From contig NZ_SLYP02000001.1 in the NCBI RefSeq assembly GCF_004341505.2, forward strand, positions 2,256,501 to 2,320,500: a stretch of DNA of 64,000 nucleotides, written 5' to 3'. This document shows, piece by piece, positions 30,754 through 40,759 of this stretch (the first letter of the stretch is position 1; each line of letters opens with the position of its first letter). A program made the translations under genes and the position numbers. This DNA comes from Sphingomonas sp. JUb134 (GTDB lineage Bacteria; Pseudomonadota; Alphaproteobacteria; Sphingomonadales; Sphingomonadaceae). The notes below the pieces were generated by a model, which was given only the letters and a program-made list of their open reading frames with translations, made no database searches and was not told the origin of the DNA.

Positions 30754-32148
30754 TCACTCGGCCGGTTCGGGTTCCGCTGCCGGCAGGACCGCTGCCAGCT
30801 TGGTCAGCGGTCGGGTCGTCTGCTCCACGACCGGGAGCGGATCGAGCGACTTGCCCGCCGTATCGATGTTGAGCGTCTCGAAGCGCTTGGCGGAGGTCAG
30901 CACCTGCGACTCCAGGCTGCCGACAAAGGCATTGTAGGCGCTGGTCGCGGTCTCCAGGTTCTTGCCGAGCTTCGCGACATGGGCTCCCATGGTGCAGAGG
31001 CGGGTATGGAGCTCCTTGCCCAGCTCCGCGATCTGGCGGGCTTCGCCAGCGAGCTTCTCCTGCCGCCAGACCGCCGCCACGGTCCGGGCGATCGCGATCA
31101 GGTTGGTCGGGGTGGCGATCAGCACCCGACGGTCGAAGGCGAAGTCCCAAAGATCGGGCGCATGCTCCAGGGCCGCCGAGAGGAAGTGCTCGCCTGGCAC
31201 GAACATGATGACGTAGTCGGGCGTGTCGTCGAACTGCGCCTGGTACGACTTCGCCCCCAGCTGCGTGATGTGCGTCTTCATCGACACCACGTGCGCCTGC
31301 ATGTGGGTCGCGCGTTCGCGTTCGTCGAGCGCGCCATGCGCGTCCTGATAGGCGTTCAGCGACACCTTGGCGTCGATCACCAGGCTCTTGCCGCCGGGGA
31401 CGCGGACGATGGCGTCCGGACGAAGCCGCCCGCCCTCGCTCTCGACGCTCACCTCCATCGCGAAGTCGGTGTGCTCGGCCAGCCCGCAGGTCTCCAAGAC
31501 GTTGCGGAGCTGCTGCTCGCCCCAGCGTCCGCGCGCCTTGGGCGCGGAGCGCAGCGCGTTGACGAGCTTCGCCGCCTCGCTCTTCACCGACTCCTGCCCG
31601 ATGCGCATCGCCTCCATCAGTCCCGCGAGATTGCCATAGGCCTCCTTACGCTCGCCCTCGACCTTGCTGACGTTCTGCTCATAACGCTGGAGCGTCTGCT
31701 CGACGGGTGCGAGCAGCGCCTTCAGCTTCATCTCGTTGGTCTCGCCGGCCTGCTGGAACCGCTCGCTCGCCCGCTCCAGGAAGGTCCGCTGCGCCCCGTC
31801 CAGCATCACCTGGGCAGTCTCGCGGAACTGCGCCGACATCGCCTCGCGCGCGTCCTTGAACTCCTGGAGGCGCTCGTCGAACGCTTCGGCGGTGGCCTTC
31901 AACCGGGCATGCTCGACCCGCTCCGTCTGGAGGTCGCGACGGAGCCCCTCGACCTCCTGGCGCAGGGTGCCCGCCTCTTTCGCGCGTTCGCTTGCGAGCG
32001 CGAGATCCGCGATCGCGGCCTTGAAATCGGCCTCACGCCGATCCCTCTCGCCCCGCGCCTCGGCGATGCCACGCTGCCCGAGGAACCAGCCAACCGCGAG
32101 CCCCACGACCATCGCCAGCACGATCACCAGCAGAACCACAGCGTCCAT
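30754..32148 (-). CDS. rmuC: RmuC-type DNA recombination protein
   Basis: Inferred nuclease-like protein that limits recombination or inversions at repeats in E. coli. It has 464 residues. A single N-terminal membrane helix (DAVVLLVIVLAMVVGLAVGW) precedes a long coiled coil, residues about 25-170 (ERDRREADFKAAIADLALAS, LRQEVEGLRRDLQTERVEHA). The C-terminal PD-(D/E)XK-like RmuC domain follows (GRWGEQQLRNVLETCGL, RPDAIVRVPGGKSLVIDAKV, DYVIMFVPGEHFLSAA, ATPTNLIAIARTVA). An Ala/Pro-rich tail ends it. The ATG at 32148 is used; a TTG one codon upstream is the alternative. It diverges from fhs. Confidence 0.92.
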   Translation of the reverse strand: MDAVVLLVIVLAMVVGLAVGWFLGQRGIAEARGERDRREADFKAAIADLALASERAKEAGTLRQEVEGLRRDLQTERVEHARLKATAEAFDERLQEFKDAREAMSAQFRETAQVMLDGAQRTFLERASERFQQAGETNEMKLKALLAPVEQTLQRYEQNVSKVEGERKEAYGNLAGLMEAMRIGQESVKSEAAKLVNALRSAPKARGRWGEQQLRNVLETCGLAEHTDFAMEVSVESEGGRLRPDAIVRVPGGKSLVIDAKVSLNAYQDAHGALDERERATHMQAHVVSMKTHITQLGAKSYQAQFDDTPDYVIMFVPGEHFLSAALEHAPDLWDFAFDRRVLIATPTNLIAIARTVAAVWRQEKLAGEARQIAELGKELHTRLCTMGAHVAKLGKNLETATSAYNAFVGSLESQVLTSAKRFETLNIDTAGKSLDPLPVVEQTTRPLTKLAAVLPAAEPEPAE

Positions 32149-32297
32149 CAACTCAAACCCCTCACGCGAACGAACCCGGAACTTACGCGTCCGTCCAAGA
32201 GGTCACAAGCAGAACATCCACGGCCTCGCGGGCGCTCCGCACCAGAGCCTGTCCGACCACCCTTCCCGCCGACACCCCGCTCGCCTAAGTCGCACCG

Positions 32298-33962
32298 ATG
32301 CCGACCGACATCGAAATCTCCCGCGCAGCAACCCTGCTCCCCATCGCCGAGGTGGCGGCGAAGCTCGACATCCCGCCTCAGGCGGTGGAGCCCTATGGCC
32401 ACCACAAGGCCAAGATCGCAGTCGAAGCGCTGCCGAAGCGAGATACGACCGGCAAGCTGATCCTAGTCACGGCGATCAATCCCACGCCCGCCGGCGAAGG
32501 CAAGACCACGACCTCGGTCGGACTTGCCGACGCCCTTTCGCGGAGCGGCCGCCGCACCGCGCTGTGCCTGCGCGAGCCATCGCTTGGCCCCTGCTTCGGC
32601 ACCAAGGGCGGGGCAGCCGGCGGCGGTTATGCGCAGGTCGTACCGATGGAGGACATCAACCTCCATTTCACCGGCGATTTCCATGCGATCACCAGTGCGC
32701 ACAACCTGCTCGCCGCCATGATCGACAACCACATCTACTGGGGCAATGCCCTGGGGCTGGACGTGCGCCGCATCAGCTGGCGCCGGGTCGTCGACATGAA
32801 CGACCGCGCGTTGCGCGACATCGTCCACTCCCTGGGCGGCGCCACCAACGGCTACCCCCGGGAATCCGGGTTCGACATCACGGTCGCGTCCGAGGTGATG
32901 GCGATCCTCTGCCTGGCGAGCGACCTCGCCGACCTGGAGACCCGCCTCGGGCGCATCATCGTCGGCTACACCGCCGACCGCCGCGCCGTCACCGCGCGCG
33001 ACCTGCATGCGGCGGGGGCGATGGCGGCGCTGCTTGCCCAGGCCGTGAAACCCAACCTCGTCCAGACGCTGGAGGGCACTCCCGCCTTTGTCCATGGCGG
33101 CCCCTTCGCCAACATCGCGCATGGCTGCAATTCGGTGATCGCCACGCGCACCGCACTCGGCCTCGCCGATTATGTCGTGACGGAAGCGGGGTTCGGGGCT
33201 GATCTGGGCGCGGAGAAGTTCTTCGACATCAAGTGTCGGATGGCCGAGCTCGCACCGGATGCGGTGGTGATCGTGGCGACCGTACGGGCGCTCAAGATGA
33301 ACGGCGGGGTCGCCAAGGCGGACCTTGCGGCGGCCGACGTTGCCGCCGTGCAGCGGGGTGGCGCGAACCTGATGCGCCACCTGGAGAACGTCGCCCAGTT
33401 CGGCGTACCGGCGGTGGTGGCGATCAACCGCTTTGCTTCGGACACGGAAGAGGAGATCGCGGCCGTGCGCGCGATCGCCGAGGCGCAGGGATGCGAGGCG
33501 GTGGTCTGCACCCACTTCTACGATGGCGGAGCGGGCGCTGGCGAACTGGCGGAGGCGGTCGCGGCGCTGGCCGATGCAGGCTCGGCCCGGTTCATGCCGC
33601 TCTATGACGATCGCCTGAGCCTGTTCGACAAGATCAACACGGTCGCGAAGCGGATCTACCGTGCCGAGGAGGCGGTGGCAGACGCGAGCGTCCTCGCGCA
33701 GCTTCGTCGCTGGGAGGCCGACGGCTTCGGCGACCTGCCGGTCTGCATGGCGAAAACCCAGTACAGCTTCTCGACCGATCCGACCCGGCTTGGCGCCCCA
33801 TCGGGGCATGTGGTGCACGTGCGCGAAGTGCGCCTCGCCGCAGGCGCCGGCTTCGTAGTGGCGATCTGCGGGGAGATCATGACCATGCCTGGCCTGCCGC
33901 GGGTACCCGCGGCCGAAGGCATTCGCGTCAACGCGGCCGGGCAGATCGACGGACTCTCGTGA
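32298..33962 (+). CDS. fhs: Formate--tetrahydrofolate ligase
   Basis: ATP-dependent synthesis of 10-formyl-THF from formate, feeding purine synthesis (PurN in this window uses this cofactor) and formyl-Met-tRNA made by Fmt. It has 554 residues, the usual length. Motifs: YGHHKAKI, the P-loop [40 protein letters not shown], the double [20 protein letters not shown] region, [20 protein letters not shown] and [10 protein letters not shown], ending near [18 protein letters not shown]. It lies alone between rmuC and def, with a hairpin between the fhs and def stop codons. Confidence 0.97.
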   Translation: MPTDIEISRAATLLPIAEVAAKLDIPPQAVEPYGHHKAKIAVEALPKRDTTGKLILVTAINPTPAGEGKTTTSVGLADALSRSGRRTALCLREPSLGPCFGTKGGAAGGGYAQVVPMEDINLHFTGDFHAITSAHNLLAAMIDNHIYWGNALGLDVRRISWRRVVDMNDRALRDIVHSLGGATNGYPRESGFDITVASEVMAILCLASDLADLETRLGRIIVGYTADRRAVTARDLHAAGAMAALLAQAVKPNLVQTLEGTPAFVHGGPFANIAHGCNSVIATRTALGLADYVVTEAGFGADLGAEKFFDIKCRMAELAPDAVVIVATVRALKMNGGVAKADLAAADVAAVQRGGANLMRHLENVAQFGVPAVVAINRFASDTEEEIAAVRAIAEAQGCEAVVCTHFYDGGAGAGELAEAVAALADAGSARFMPLYDDRLSLFDKINTVAKRIYRAEEAVADASVLAQLRRWEADGFGDLPVCMAKTQYSFSTDPTRLGAPSGHVVHVREVRLAAGAGFVVAICGEIMTMPGLPRVPAAEGIRVNAAGQIDGLS

Positions 33963-33971
33963 GAGTGCGGG

Positions 33972-33992
33972 CGGCGGGACCCAATCCCGCCG
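33972..33992. terminator. Hairpin between convergent fhs and def
   Basis: CGGCGGGA, loop CCCAA, TCCCGCCG: an 8-bp perfect stem 9 bases after the fhs stop and 6 bases before the def stop on the other strand. Neither strand has a T-run after it, so it is at best a weak or factor-assisted bidirectional terminator. Confidence 0.4.
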
Positions 33993-33998
33993 TCGCGA

Positions 33999-34523
33999 TC
34001 AGGCGGCCTTGCGGGCCTTGTTGAGCCGCTTGATGACCATCTCCCGCTTCAGCCGCGAGAGGTGATCGATGAACAGCACGCCGTTGAGATGGTCCATCTC
34101 GTGCTGGAGACAGGTCGCGAGCAGCCCCTCGAGCCACTCGTCATGCTCGGCCCCCTGCTCGTCTAGCCAGCGCACGCGGCAGCGCGCCGGCCGCTCGACA
34201 TCCGCAAACTGATCCGGGATCGACAGGCAGCCCTCCTTGTACAGGGAGCATTCGTCGGAGGTTTCGAGGATCTCGGGATTGACGAAGGCGCGCGGCTCCT
34301 TGACCGGCTTGCCCTCCTCATCCTCCTGCTCCTGAAGATCGATCACCAGTACCCGCTTGGGCACCGCAACCTGGATCGCCGCGAGGCCGATGCCGGGCGC
34401 GTCGTACATCGTGTCGAACATGTCGGCGATGAGCGTGCGAACCTCGTCGTCGACCGCATCCACGGGGGTGGAAATCAGCCGCAGGCGCGGATCGGGAATC
34501 TCGATGATGGGCAGGATGGCCAT
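33999..34523 (-). CDS. def: Peptide deformylase
   Basis: Iron-dependent removal of the formyl group from nascent proteins. It has 174 residues. All three family motifs are present: [19 protein letters not shown] with the metal Cys, and [13 protein letters not shown] with the two His and the catalytic Glu. The C-terminal helix includes [16 protein letters not shown]. In many bacteria def and fmt are adjacent in one operon; here recR sits between them and fmt is on the opposite strand. Confidence 0.97.
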   Translation of the reverse strand: MAILPIIEIPDPRLRLISTPVDAVDDEVRTLIADMFDTMYDAPGIGLAAIQVAVPKRVLVIDLQEQEDEEGKPVKEPRAFVNPEILETSDECSLYKEGCLSIPDQFADVERPARCRVRWLDEQGAEHDEWLEGLLATCLQHEMDHLNGVLFIDHLSRLKREMVIKRLNKARKAA

Positions 34524-34567
34524 GGGCGCTAGCTAGGTAAGCCCCCCCGGCACGTCAAGCGATGCAC

Positions 34568-35164
34568 TCACACCACCGGGCGTCGCGCTCGCAGCGCCTG
34601 TGCCAAGGTGCCCTCGTCCAGATAATCCAGCTCGCCGCCCACGGGCAAGCCATGCGCCAGCTGCGTGATCCGTACAGGATACGCCTCGATCCGCTCTGCC
34701 AGATAGTGCGCAGTCGTCTGTCCCTCCAGCGTCGCGTTCATCGCGAGCACCACCTCGTCGACGCCGCCATCGGCCACGCGCGCGACGAGCCGGTCGATGG
34801 CGAGATCCTCCGGGCGAACGCCCTCGAGTGCCGACAGCCGCCCGCCCAGAACGTGGAAGCGACCTGGGAACAAGCGGGAGCGCTCCAGCGCCCATAGATC
34901 CGCGACTTCCTCCACGACGCACAGCGCACGCGCGTCCCGCCGCGGATCGGCACAGACGGCGCAAGGGTCGCTGGTATCGACATTGCCGCAGACCGAGCAG
35001 GTGGACAGCCGCTCGCTTACCCGCTCCAAAGCGCCGAGCAGCGGAACCAGTGCCGTTTCGCGCTTCTTGATGAGGTGCAATACGGCCCGACGCGCGGAGC
35101 GTGGGCCAAGGCCCGGCAAGCGGGACAGCGCCTGCGTCAGCGCCTCGATCTCTGGGGAAGCCAT
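34568..35164 (-). CDS. recR: Recombination mediator RecR
   Basis: Acts with RecO/RecF in loading RecA at gaps. The ATG at 35164 gives 198 residues, the standard length; the open frame upstream overlaps fmt and is not coding. The N-terminal helix-hairpin-helix is [20 protein letters not shown]. The C4 zinc motif is [16 protein letters not shown]. The Toprim domain follows ([35 protein letters not shown]), then [15 protein letters not shown] and the Walker B-like [19 protein letters not shown]. It lies downstream of and divergent from fmt and upstream of def. Confidence 0.96.
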   Translation of the reverse strand: MASPEIEALTQALSRLPGLGPRSARRAVLHLIKKRETALVPLLGALERVSERLSTCSVCGNVDTSDPCAVCADPRRDARALCVVEEVADLWALERSRLFPGRFHVLGGRLSALEGVRPEDLAIDRLVARVADGGVDEVVLAMNATLEGQTTAHYLAERIEAYPVRITQLAHGLPVGGELDYLDEGTLAQALRARRPVV

Positions 35165-35218
35165 CGCTACGACAGATAGGGGGTTGCGTGCCGCGCCGCT
35201 AGCGTGTCGAGAGCCACC

Positions 35219-36121
35219 ATGCGCATCATCTTCATGGGCACGCCCGGCTTCGCGGTTACGATCCTGGACGCGTTGGTGGCTGCCGGACACGAGATCGTCA
35301 CCGTCTACACACAGCCGCCGCGTGCAGGCGGCCGCCGCGGCAAGGCACCGACCCCGACACCGGTCCATGCCCGCGCCGAAGCGCTCGGAATCCCGGTCCG
35401 GCACCCGACGACGTTGCGCACTGCCGAAGCCCAAGCGGACTTCGCCGCCCTGGGCGCGGATGTGGCGGTCGTCGCGGCCTATGGGCTCATCCTGCCGCAG
35501 GCGGTTCTGGATGCGCCGCGGCTCGGCTGCCTGAACGTCCACGCCTCGCTGCTGCCGCGCTGGCGGGGCGCTGCGCCCGTGCAGCGCGCGATCCTGGCCG
35601 GCGACACCGAGACTGGCGTCGGCATCATGCAGATGGAGGCTGGCCTGGACACCGGGCCGGTGCGGCATGAGGTGCGCACTCCGATCGGCAGGGACACGGC
35701 GGCCGAACTAACCGACCGGCTTGCGCAGCTAGGGGGTGCGGCAATGGTCGAAGTGCTTGGCAACATCGACGCCTATCCCCCTGTTTCGCAGCCAGAGTCT
35801 GGCGTCACCTACGCCGCGAAACTCGACAAGTCGGAGGCGCGGTTGCGCTTCGATGCGGCAGCGTACGCGGTCGAGCGGCAGGTCCGGGCGTTTCATCCGA
35901 CGGCATTCTTCGAAATCGATGGCGAGCGCTTCCGCGTCCTGACGGCGGACGTCTCGGACGAGAGCGGCGCGGCGGGTACCGTGCTGGACGAGCGGCTTAC
36001 GATCGCGTGCGGCACGGGGGCGATCCGGCCCACGCTGCTTCAGCGTGCCGGCCGGGGCGCCATGCCTGCGGCAGACCTGCTGCGCGGCTTCCCCATTCCG
36101 ACGGGTACGCGGCTGTCGTGA
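35219..36121 (+). CDS. fmt: Methionyl-tRNA formyltransferase
   Basis: Formylates Met-tRNAi using 10-formyl-THF. The ATG at 35219 has a CGAGAG site and yields 300 residues; a GTG at 35204 is the alternative. Motifs: [40 protein letters not shown], the catalytic [33 protein letters not shown], and the C-terminal OB-fold-like domain beginning [15 protein letters not shown]. Its stop overlaps truA (GTGA), so fmt-truA are translationally coupled. Inferred to work with the Def encoded on the other strand nearby. Confidence 0.96.
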   Translation: MRIIFMGTPGFAVTILDALVAAGHEIVTVYTQPPRAGGRRGKAPTPTPVHARAEALGIPVRHPTTLRTAEAQADFAALGADVAVVAAYGLILPQAVLDAPRLGCLNVHASLLPRWRGAAPVQRAILAGDTETGVGIMQMEAGLDTGPVRHEVRTPIGRDTAAELTDRLAQLGGAAMVEVLGNIDAYPPVSQPESGVTYAAKLDKSEARLRFDAAAYAVERQVRAFHPTAFFEIDGERFRVLTADVSDESGAAGTVLDERLTIACGTGAIRPTLLQRAGRGAMPAADLLRGFPIPTGTRLS

Positions 36122-36867
36122 GCCGCTTCGCGCTGACGGTCGAGTTTGACGGCCGACCCTTCATGGGCTGGCAGCGGCAATCGCACGGCCCGAGTGTCCA
36201 GCAGGCGATCGAGGACGCAGCCTGGCGGGTGACCGGTGAGCAGGTCGCGGTGCACGCTGCCGGACGCACGGACGCAGGCGTCCATGCGCTCGCCATGCGC
36301 GCGCACGTCGAGATCAGAAAGGCGATCCTGCCCTTCCGCCTGATGGAAGCGCTAAACGCGCATCTGCGGCCGGACCCTGTCGCCATTCTCGCCTGCGAGG
36401 CAGTCGAGGACGACTGGCACGCCCGCTTCTCCTGCGTCGGCCGCTCCTATGAATATCGGATCGTTAACCGGCGGGCGCCGCTCACCTGGGAAGCGGGTCT
36501 CGCGTGGCAAGTACCGCAACCGCTCGATGTCGATGCGATGCAGACCGCGGCGCACTTCCTCGTCGGGCGGCACGACTTCACGACCTTCCGCTCCGCGCAT
36601 TGCCAGGCGGAGAGCCCGGTACGTACTCTCGATCGTCTGGATGTCGAACGGCGTGGCGACCGCGTGCTCATCCACGCCGCCGCTCGTTCGTTCCTGCACC
36701 ACCAGGTCCGGTCGATGGTCGGATGCCTCGCCTTGGTGGGGCAAGGACGCTGGCGCCCGGAGCAGGTGCGCGAAGTGCTCGTCGCGCGCGATCGCTCGCG
36801 GCTGGGCCTTAATGCGCCGCCGGACGGACTCTATTTCACCGGCGCCGTGTACCCCATTAGCGGCTGA
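36118..36867 (+). CDS. truA: tRNA pseudouridine synthase A
   Basis: Converts U38-U40 of tRNA anticodon arms to pseudouridine. A GTG at 36118 overlaps the fmt stop and gives 249 residues, the usual length; longer versions run inside fmt. Motifs: [16 protein letters not shown] at the start, the catalytic Asp in [61 protein letters not shown] and [13 protein letters not shown] at the end. The 3' end overlaps the convergent rRNA methyltransferase gene by 11 bases. Confidence 0.96.
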   Translation: MSRFALTVEFDGRPFMGWQRQSHGPSVQQAIEDAAWRVTGEQVAVHAAGRTDAGVHALAMRAHVEIRKAILPFRLMEALNAHLRPDPVAILACEAVEDDWHARFSCVGRSYEYRIVNRRAPLTWEAGLAWQVPQPLDVDAMQTAAHFLVGRHDFTTFRSAHCQAESPVRTLDRLDVERRGDRVLIHAAARSFLHHQVRSMVGCLALVGQGRWRPEQVREVLVARDRSRLGLNAPPDGLYFTGAVYPISG

Positions 36868-38053
36868 GCCGCGCCACCAACTCGACATGGGTGGACCAGC
36901 GGAACTGACCTACCGGCTGCACCCAATCGAGCCGGTAGCCGCTCTCGCACATCGTCTTCACATCTCGTGCGAAGCTGCTGGGATTGCACGAAACATACGC
37001 CACGACCGGCACCTTGCTGGCGGCGATCGCTGCTGCCTGCTCGCGAGCACCGGCACGCGGCGGATCGATCACGACTGCCGAGAAGCGATCGAGTTCGGCA
37101 GGCGCCAGCGGGCGGCGGTAGAGGTCCCGATGCTCGGCAAATACGGGGCGGCCGGCGCGCGAGGCAGCGGCCTTTAGCGCCAGGATCGGCTCCCGGGCGG
37201 CTTCGCCCGCATACACCTTGGCGCGCTCTGCCAACGCGAGAGAGAAGGTGCCCAGTCCGGCGAACAGGTCTGCAACGATCGGAGCGCTCCCGACCGCATC
37301 CTTCACGCCTGCGACTAAGGCCGCCTCGCCCTCTCGCGTAGCCTGAAGGAAGGCACCCGGTTGAAGCGCGACCGGCACACCCGCGAAGCTGATCGTCGCG
37401 GGCTCCGGCTCCCACCGGGTCTCCGGACCATAGCCATCATCCACCGACAGGCGGGCGAGGCCGTGCCGCTCCGCAAAGCCGGTCAGCGCCTCCACTTCGG
37501 AGAGCTTATCACCGAGGAAGCCGGTGATCAGCACGTCGACGCCGCGATCGGTCTGCGCCAGATGCACGTCCGCGCGGCGCTCTCCCAGCATGGCCGCCAG
37601 CAGCGTCCTCAGCGGCGCGACCAGCGCGAACAGCTCCGGAAGCAGTACGTGGCATTCCATCATGTCGACGATGCGATGGCTGCCGGTCTCCGTGAAGCCA
37701 AGCAACACCTGGCGTCCGCGACGCTCGGCATGCAGCGTTGCGCGACGCCGGGTGCGCGGCGGCGAGACAAGCGCGAGACGAACTTCCGTCGCCAGGTTCT
37801 GGGTCGAAAGCGCGCCAAGCACGCGATCGCGCACGAACAGGGCGTAGCTTTCTTCGTCGAGATGCTGGAGTTGGCAGCCGCCGCACGCCGGGAAATGCCG
37901 GCAGGGTGGCACCTGATGATGGGAACCGCGCACCACGCTGTTGTCCGGGAGCAGCCGGTCGCCGGGGGCCGCGAAGGCTACGTGACGGCCATCGGCGGAG
38001 ATGCCCTCGCCGCGGGCCGCCACGCGCACGATCAGATCGCCGCTCACAGGCAT
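36857..38053 (-). CDS. 23S rRNA m5U methyltransferase, RumA/RlmD-like
   Basis: SAM-dependent uracil-C5 methyltransferase with an iron-sulfur cluster. The ATG at 38053 gives 398 residues. An N-terminal TRAM-like segment ([20 protein letters not shown]) is followed by cluster cysteines in [17 protein letters not shown]. The SAM domain has [18 protein letters not shown], then [30 protein letters not shown] precedes the catalytic Cys in [13 protein letters not shown]. Whether it is RlmD, RlmC or a tRNA enzyme is not separable here. Its start overlaps the nnr 3' end by 10 bases and its end overlaps truA. Confidence 0.88.
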   Translation of the reverse strand: MPVSGDLIVRVAARGEGISADGRHVAFAAPGDRLLPDNSVVRGSHHQVPPCRHFPACGGCQLQHLDEESYALFVRDRVLGALSTQNLATEVRLALVSPPRTRRRATLHAERRGRQVLLGFTETGSHRIVDMMECHVLLPELFALVAPLRTLLAAMLGERRADVHLAQTDRGVDVLITGFLGDKLSEVEALTGFAERHGLARLSVDDGYGPETRWEPEPATISFAGVPVALQPGAFLQATREGEAALVAGVKDAVGSAPIVADLFAGLGTFSLALAERAKVYAGEAAREPILALKAAASRAGRPVFAEHRDLYRRPLAPAELDRFSAVVIDPPRAGAREQAAAIAASKVPVVAYVSCNPSSFARDVKTMCESGYRLDWVQPVGQFRWSTHVELVARLSR

Positions 38054-39441
38054 TCTCCCATTGCGACTGGGATCCGGCCGATCAGGTCGTCGGCTGCGAA
38101 GGCGGGGCCGGCAAGTCGCGCGGCGCGGCTGTGCAGCCACACGGCCTCGTCGGCGCTGCCACCGGCGGCGTGACGCGCGGCGACGAGCCCCGCCAGGACG
38201 TCCCCGGTACCGGCGGTCGACAGCCACGACGATGCCGCGGATGCGACCACGGCCTTGCCGCCGGCCCACGCGATCACCGTGTCCGCGCCCTTGTGGATCA
38301 CTGTAGCGCCGCTGTTCCTGGCGGCAGCGAGTGTCGCCTCGATCTTGCTGCCGGCGGCATCGAACATGCGCGCAAACTCGCCCGCGTGGGGGGTAAGCAG
38401 CGTCGCGGCCTTGCGGGTACGCAGACGTTCGGCAGCCGCCTCGCCCAGCAGGCTGAGCGCGTCGCCGTCGATCACCAGATCCCGCTCGCAGCCAATCGCC
38501 GCCTCGAGGAGGTCCTTGGCCGCTTCGTCCCGGCCGAGGCCGGGCCCGATCACCACCGCGCCGATGCGCGGGTCGGTCAGCAACTCGGCGAGCGCATCCC
38601 TGCCCTCGATCGTGCGTTGGACGATCGCGTCTGGACCGCCAGTAGCAGGCTCCGGCGCCGCCAGGATCACATAGCCGGCGCCACCGTGGAGCGCCGCGCG
38701 CGCCGCGAGACGGGAGGCTCCGGCCATGCTGCCGGCGACCACGACCACCAGCCCACGATCATATTTGTGCGCTTGGGGTTCCGGAGCCTGTAGCCTCGGA
38801 CGTGCGATGCTGCTCCAAATTGCGCCCGGCTCCACGCCGATATCGGCAAGCAGGACGTGGCCGCACTTGGAGACACCGGCGCCGAGCAGATGCGCCGGCT
38901 TGAGCGCGCCGAGCGCCACCGTGGCCGTGATCCCGTCCGGGGCGCCCAGATCGAGGCCGGTGTCGGTCTCGATGCCCGAGGGGATATCGATCGCCACTGA
39001 GACAGAGGCCGCGGCAACGAGCCGGGCCAGGTGGGCGGCTACGGGAGCGTCTAGAGCGCACGACATGCCGGTACCGAACAAGCCGTCCACCAGGACTGGC
39101 CTTGCGCTCACCTGCTCCAAGCTCTCCACCTTGCCCTGCCACGCGGCGGCGTTGGCTGCCGCCGCACCGCTCGTAGGCCGGCCGATCGCCGCGACTGCCA
39201 CGTCATGGCCCCAGCCGCGCAGCAATCTCGCGACGCCATAGGCATCGCCGCCGTTGTTCCCCGGTCCCGCAAGCACCAGCGCCGGCTGCCCCGCGCCCAG
39301 CCGGGCGACTTCCCGCGCAACGGCGAGCGAGGCACGCTCCATCAGTTCGGATTGGGAAACGCCGGCACCGAAGCAGCGCTGCTCGGCAGCCCGCATCTCG
39401 TCTGCACGCAGGATGGGGGCGCCTGAAGGCAGGATCCTCAT
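38044..39441 (-). CDS. nnr: Bifunctional NAD(P)H-hydrate epimerase/dehydratase
   Basis: Repairs damaged NADHX and NADPHX. It has 465 residues in two fused domains. The N-terminal YjeF-type epimerase carries DEMRAAEQRC, LAGPGNNGGDAYGVARLL, VDGLFGTGM and VAIDIPSGI. The C-terminal ribokinase-like dehydratase carries YDRGLVVVVAGSMAGASRLA, AVVIGPGLGRDEAAKDLL, LLTPHAGEFARM, VIHKGADTVIA and STAGTGDVLAGLVAARHA. Its start overlaps the upstream lipoprotein gene (ATGA), forming a tightly packed leftward run of four genes. Confidence 0.95.
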   Translation of the reverse strand: MRILPSGAPILRADEMRAAEQRCFGAGVSQSELMERASLAVAREVARLGAGQPALVLAGPGNNGGDAYGVARLLRGWGHDVAVAAIGRPTSGAAAANAAAWQGKVESLEQVSARPVLVDGLFGTGMSCALDAPVAAHLARLVAAASVSVAIDIPSGIETDTGLDLGAPDGITATVALGALKPAHLLGAGVSKCGHVLLADIGVEPGAIWSSIARPRLQAPEPQAHKYDRGLVVVVAGSMAGASRLAARAALHGGAGYVILAAPEPATGGPDAIVQRTIEGRDALAELLTDPRIGAVVIGPGLGRDEAAKDLLEAAIGCERDLVIDGDALSLLGEAAAERLRTRKAATLLTPHAGEFARMFDAAGSKIEATLAAARNSGATVIHKGADTVIAWAGGKAVVASAASSWLSTAGTGDVLAGLVAARHAAGGSADEAVWLHSRAARLAGPAFAADDLIGRIPVAMGECL

Positions 39442-39806
39442 GCCCCAGCCGCTCCATCTACACGTGCAGGCAAACGGTACCGATCGCGGCCGATCTGCAC
39501 CTCGATCTCGCTGGGCGACCGCAAGCGCACGACCGCCGGCTCCGCACCGTCCGCCGCCGTGACGCCGCTCCCGTCCCTGGCGACGAGAAGACGCCGGAAA
39601 CCACCATCGGCACGCCGCACGGTCAGCACCAGGCCTTGCTGCCCCTCGCTTTGTTCGACCAAGCAGTTCTGCGCCAACTGCGTACCCTCCGTTGCGCAGG
39701 CGATCCGCAAGCCGCTGGGAGGCTCAGGCGGCCCGGCGTCGCCGCACGCTGCGAGCATCAGCGACAGAAGCCCGGTGCCGCCGCATCGCCAGAACGCCGC
39801 CGTCAT
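39438..39806 (-). CDS. Small putative lipoprotein of unknown function
   Basis: A 122-residue protein. The N-terminus TAAFWRCGGTGLLSLMLAAC ends in a lipobox (LAAC, Cys near residue 21), so a lipid-anchored periplasmic product is likely. The mature part has two more cysteines (IACATEGTQLAQNC) that could form a disulfide, followed by beta-rich segments (GLVLTVRRADGGFRRLLVA, PSEIEVQIGRDRYRLP). I recognise no family. The ATG at 39806 is chosen for the signal sequence and overlaps the upstream amidohydrolase stop (ATGA). Co-expression with nnr is suggested by overlap alone. Confidence 0.68.
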   Translation of the reverse strand: MTAAFWRCGGTGLLSLMLAACGDAGPPEPPSGLRIACATEGTQLAQNCLVEQSEGQQGLVLTVRRADGGFRRLLVARDGSGVTAADGAEPAVVRLRSPSEIEVQIGRDRYRLPARVDGAAGA

Positions 39807-40561
39807 CGCACGAGCTCCGCACGCACCTGCGCGATGACATCTGCGAGGATCGTCGACCACTCGGCTACGCCGTGTTCGTCTTGGATCAGGCCGTTGCGAA
39901 CCTCGACGGACATGCTCGGGATGCCATGCGCCTCGGCATGGCGGTTGAGCGTCGCGTTGAGCTCGCGCCCGGAATAGGGCTCATTGTCTCCCGTGACAAA
40001 GCCCCGCTCCCGAAGCACCCGGATCGCGGGGTGCGCCGCCCGACTGTCCTCGTTGTAGAGAATCCCCACCTGCCAGGGCCGTTCGCGGCCATCGCTCGCG
40101 AGCCGTGGCGTGAAGCTGTGGATCGCAACGACCAGTTCGGGCCGATAGTCCTGCACCGCCTGTTCGATTGCGGCGTGGTAGGGAATGTGGAACCGCTCCA
40201 CGCGGGTGGACCGATCTGCCCCCTGATTGCCGGGGATCACGTGGCCATCACTCAGAGCCGGGATGAGACCGCTGTGGTCGGGCTCCCGATGAAGGTCGAT
40301 CACCAGCCGGGAAACGGTGCCGAGGACGGCCGGCACACCCAGGCTTGATGCGAGGCTGCGGGTCAGCGCGGCCGCGCCGATGTCATAGCCGATGTGCAGA
40401 TCCAGCAAGGCGGGCAGCACGCCAAGGCTGATGTCCGCCGGGACGTGGTTGGAAGCATGATCGCATAGCAGCAGCACACCGCCTGCGATGCCGTCGATCC
40501 GCTCGGCGGGCGGAAGATCGTTCGGGTAGGAAGAGGATCCGGCAGGGCTGCGGTCTGACAT
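39803..40561 (-). CDS. N-formylglutamate amidohydrolase family protein
   Basis: Hydrolase of the FGase superfamily, which releases formate from N-formylglutamate in histidine breakdown in some members. The ATG at 40561 gives 252 residues. Family motifs: GGVLLLCDHASNHVP, DLHIGYDIGAAALTRSLAS, VSRLVIDLHREPDHSGLIP, RVERFHIPYHAAIEQAV, VVAIHSFTPRLASDGRERPW and NEPYSGRELNATLNRHAEA, then MSVEVRNGLI. No hut genes are nearby, so the physiological substrate is uncertain. About 200 bases of gene-free sequence separate it from ispE; I see nothing convincing there. Confidence 0.85.
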   Translation of the reverse strand: MSDRSPAGSSSYPNDLPPAERIDGIAGGVLLLCDHASNHVPADISLGVLPALLDLHIGYDIGAAALTRSLASSLGVPAVLGTVSRLVIDLHREPDHSGLIPALSDGHVIPGNQGADRSTRVERFHIPYHAAIEQAVQDYRPELVVAIHSFTPRLASDGRERPWQVGILYNEDSRAAHPAIRVLRERGFVTGDNEPYSGRELNATLNRHAEAHGIPSMSVEVRNGLIQDEHGVAEWSTILADVIAQVRAELVR

Positions 40562-40759
40562 GGCAGCGACCTGCCCCAGGAACGGCCGGCTGTCACCCCC
40601 TGGACGGGAGGATGGCGCCTGCACGAGGCAGGGGCCATCCACGGACGTCCGCTGACGGCGTCTGATCCGCCCCGCGTTTAGGCCCGAGCGCACACACGGC
40701 TGCAATCCTGCAAAAGCCCATCCTGCCGCACCACGTCGTCCCGCCGCGGGATTCTCGGC

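Noticed and set aside
33972..33992. The fhs/def hairpin as a strong bidirectional intrinsic terminator
   Set aside because: The stem is good but neither strand has a U-tract, so it is listed only with low confidence.
40562..40759. A possible small gene or RNA between the amidohydrolase and ispE genes
   Set aside because: No ribosome-binding site with a coherent reading frame and no convincing hairpin with a T-run; probably just promoter and 3' flank sequence.
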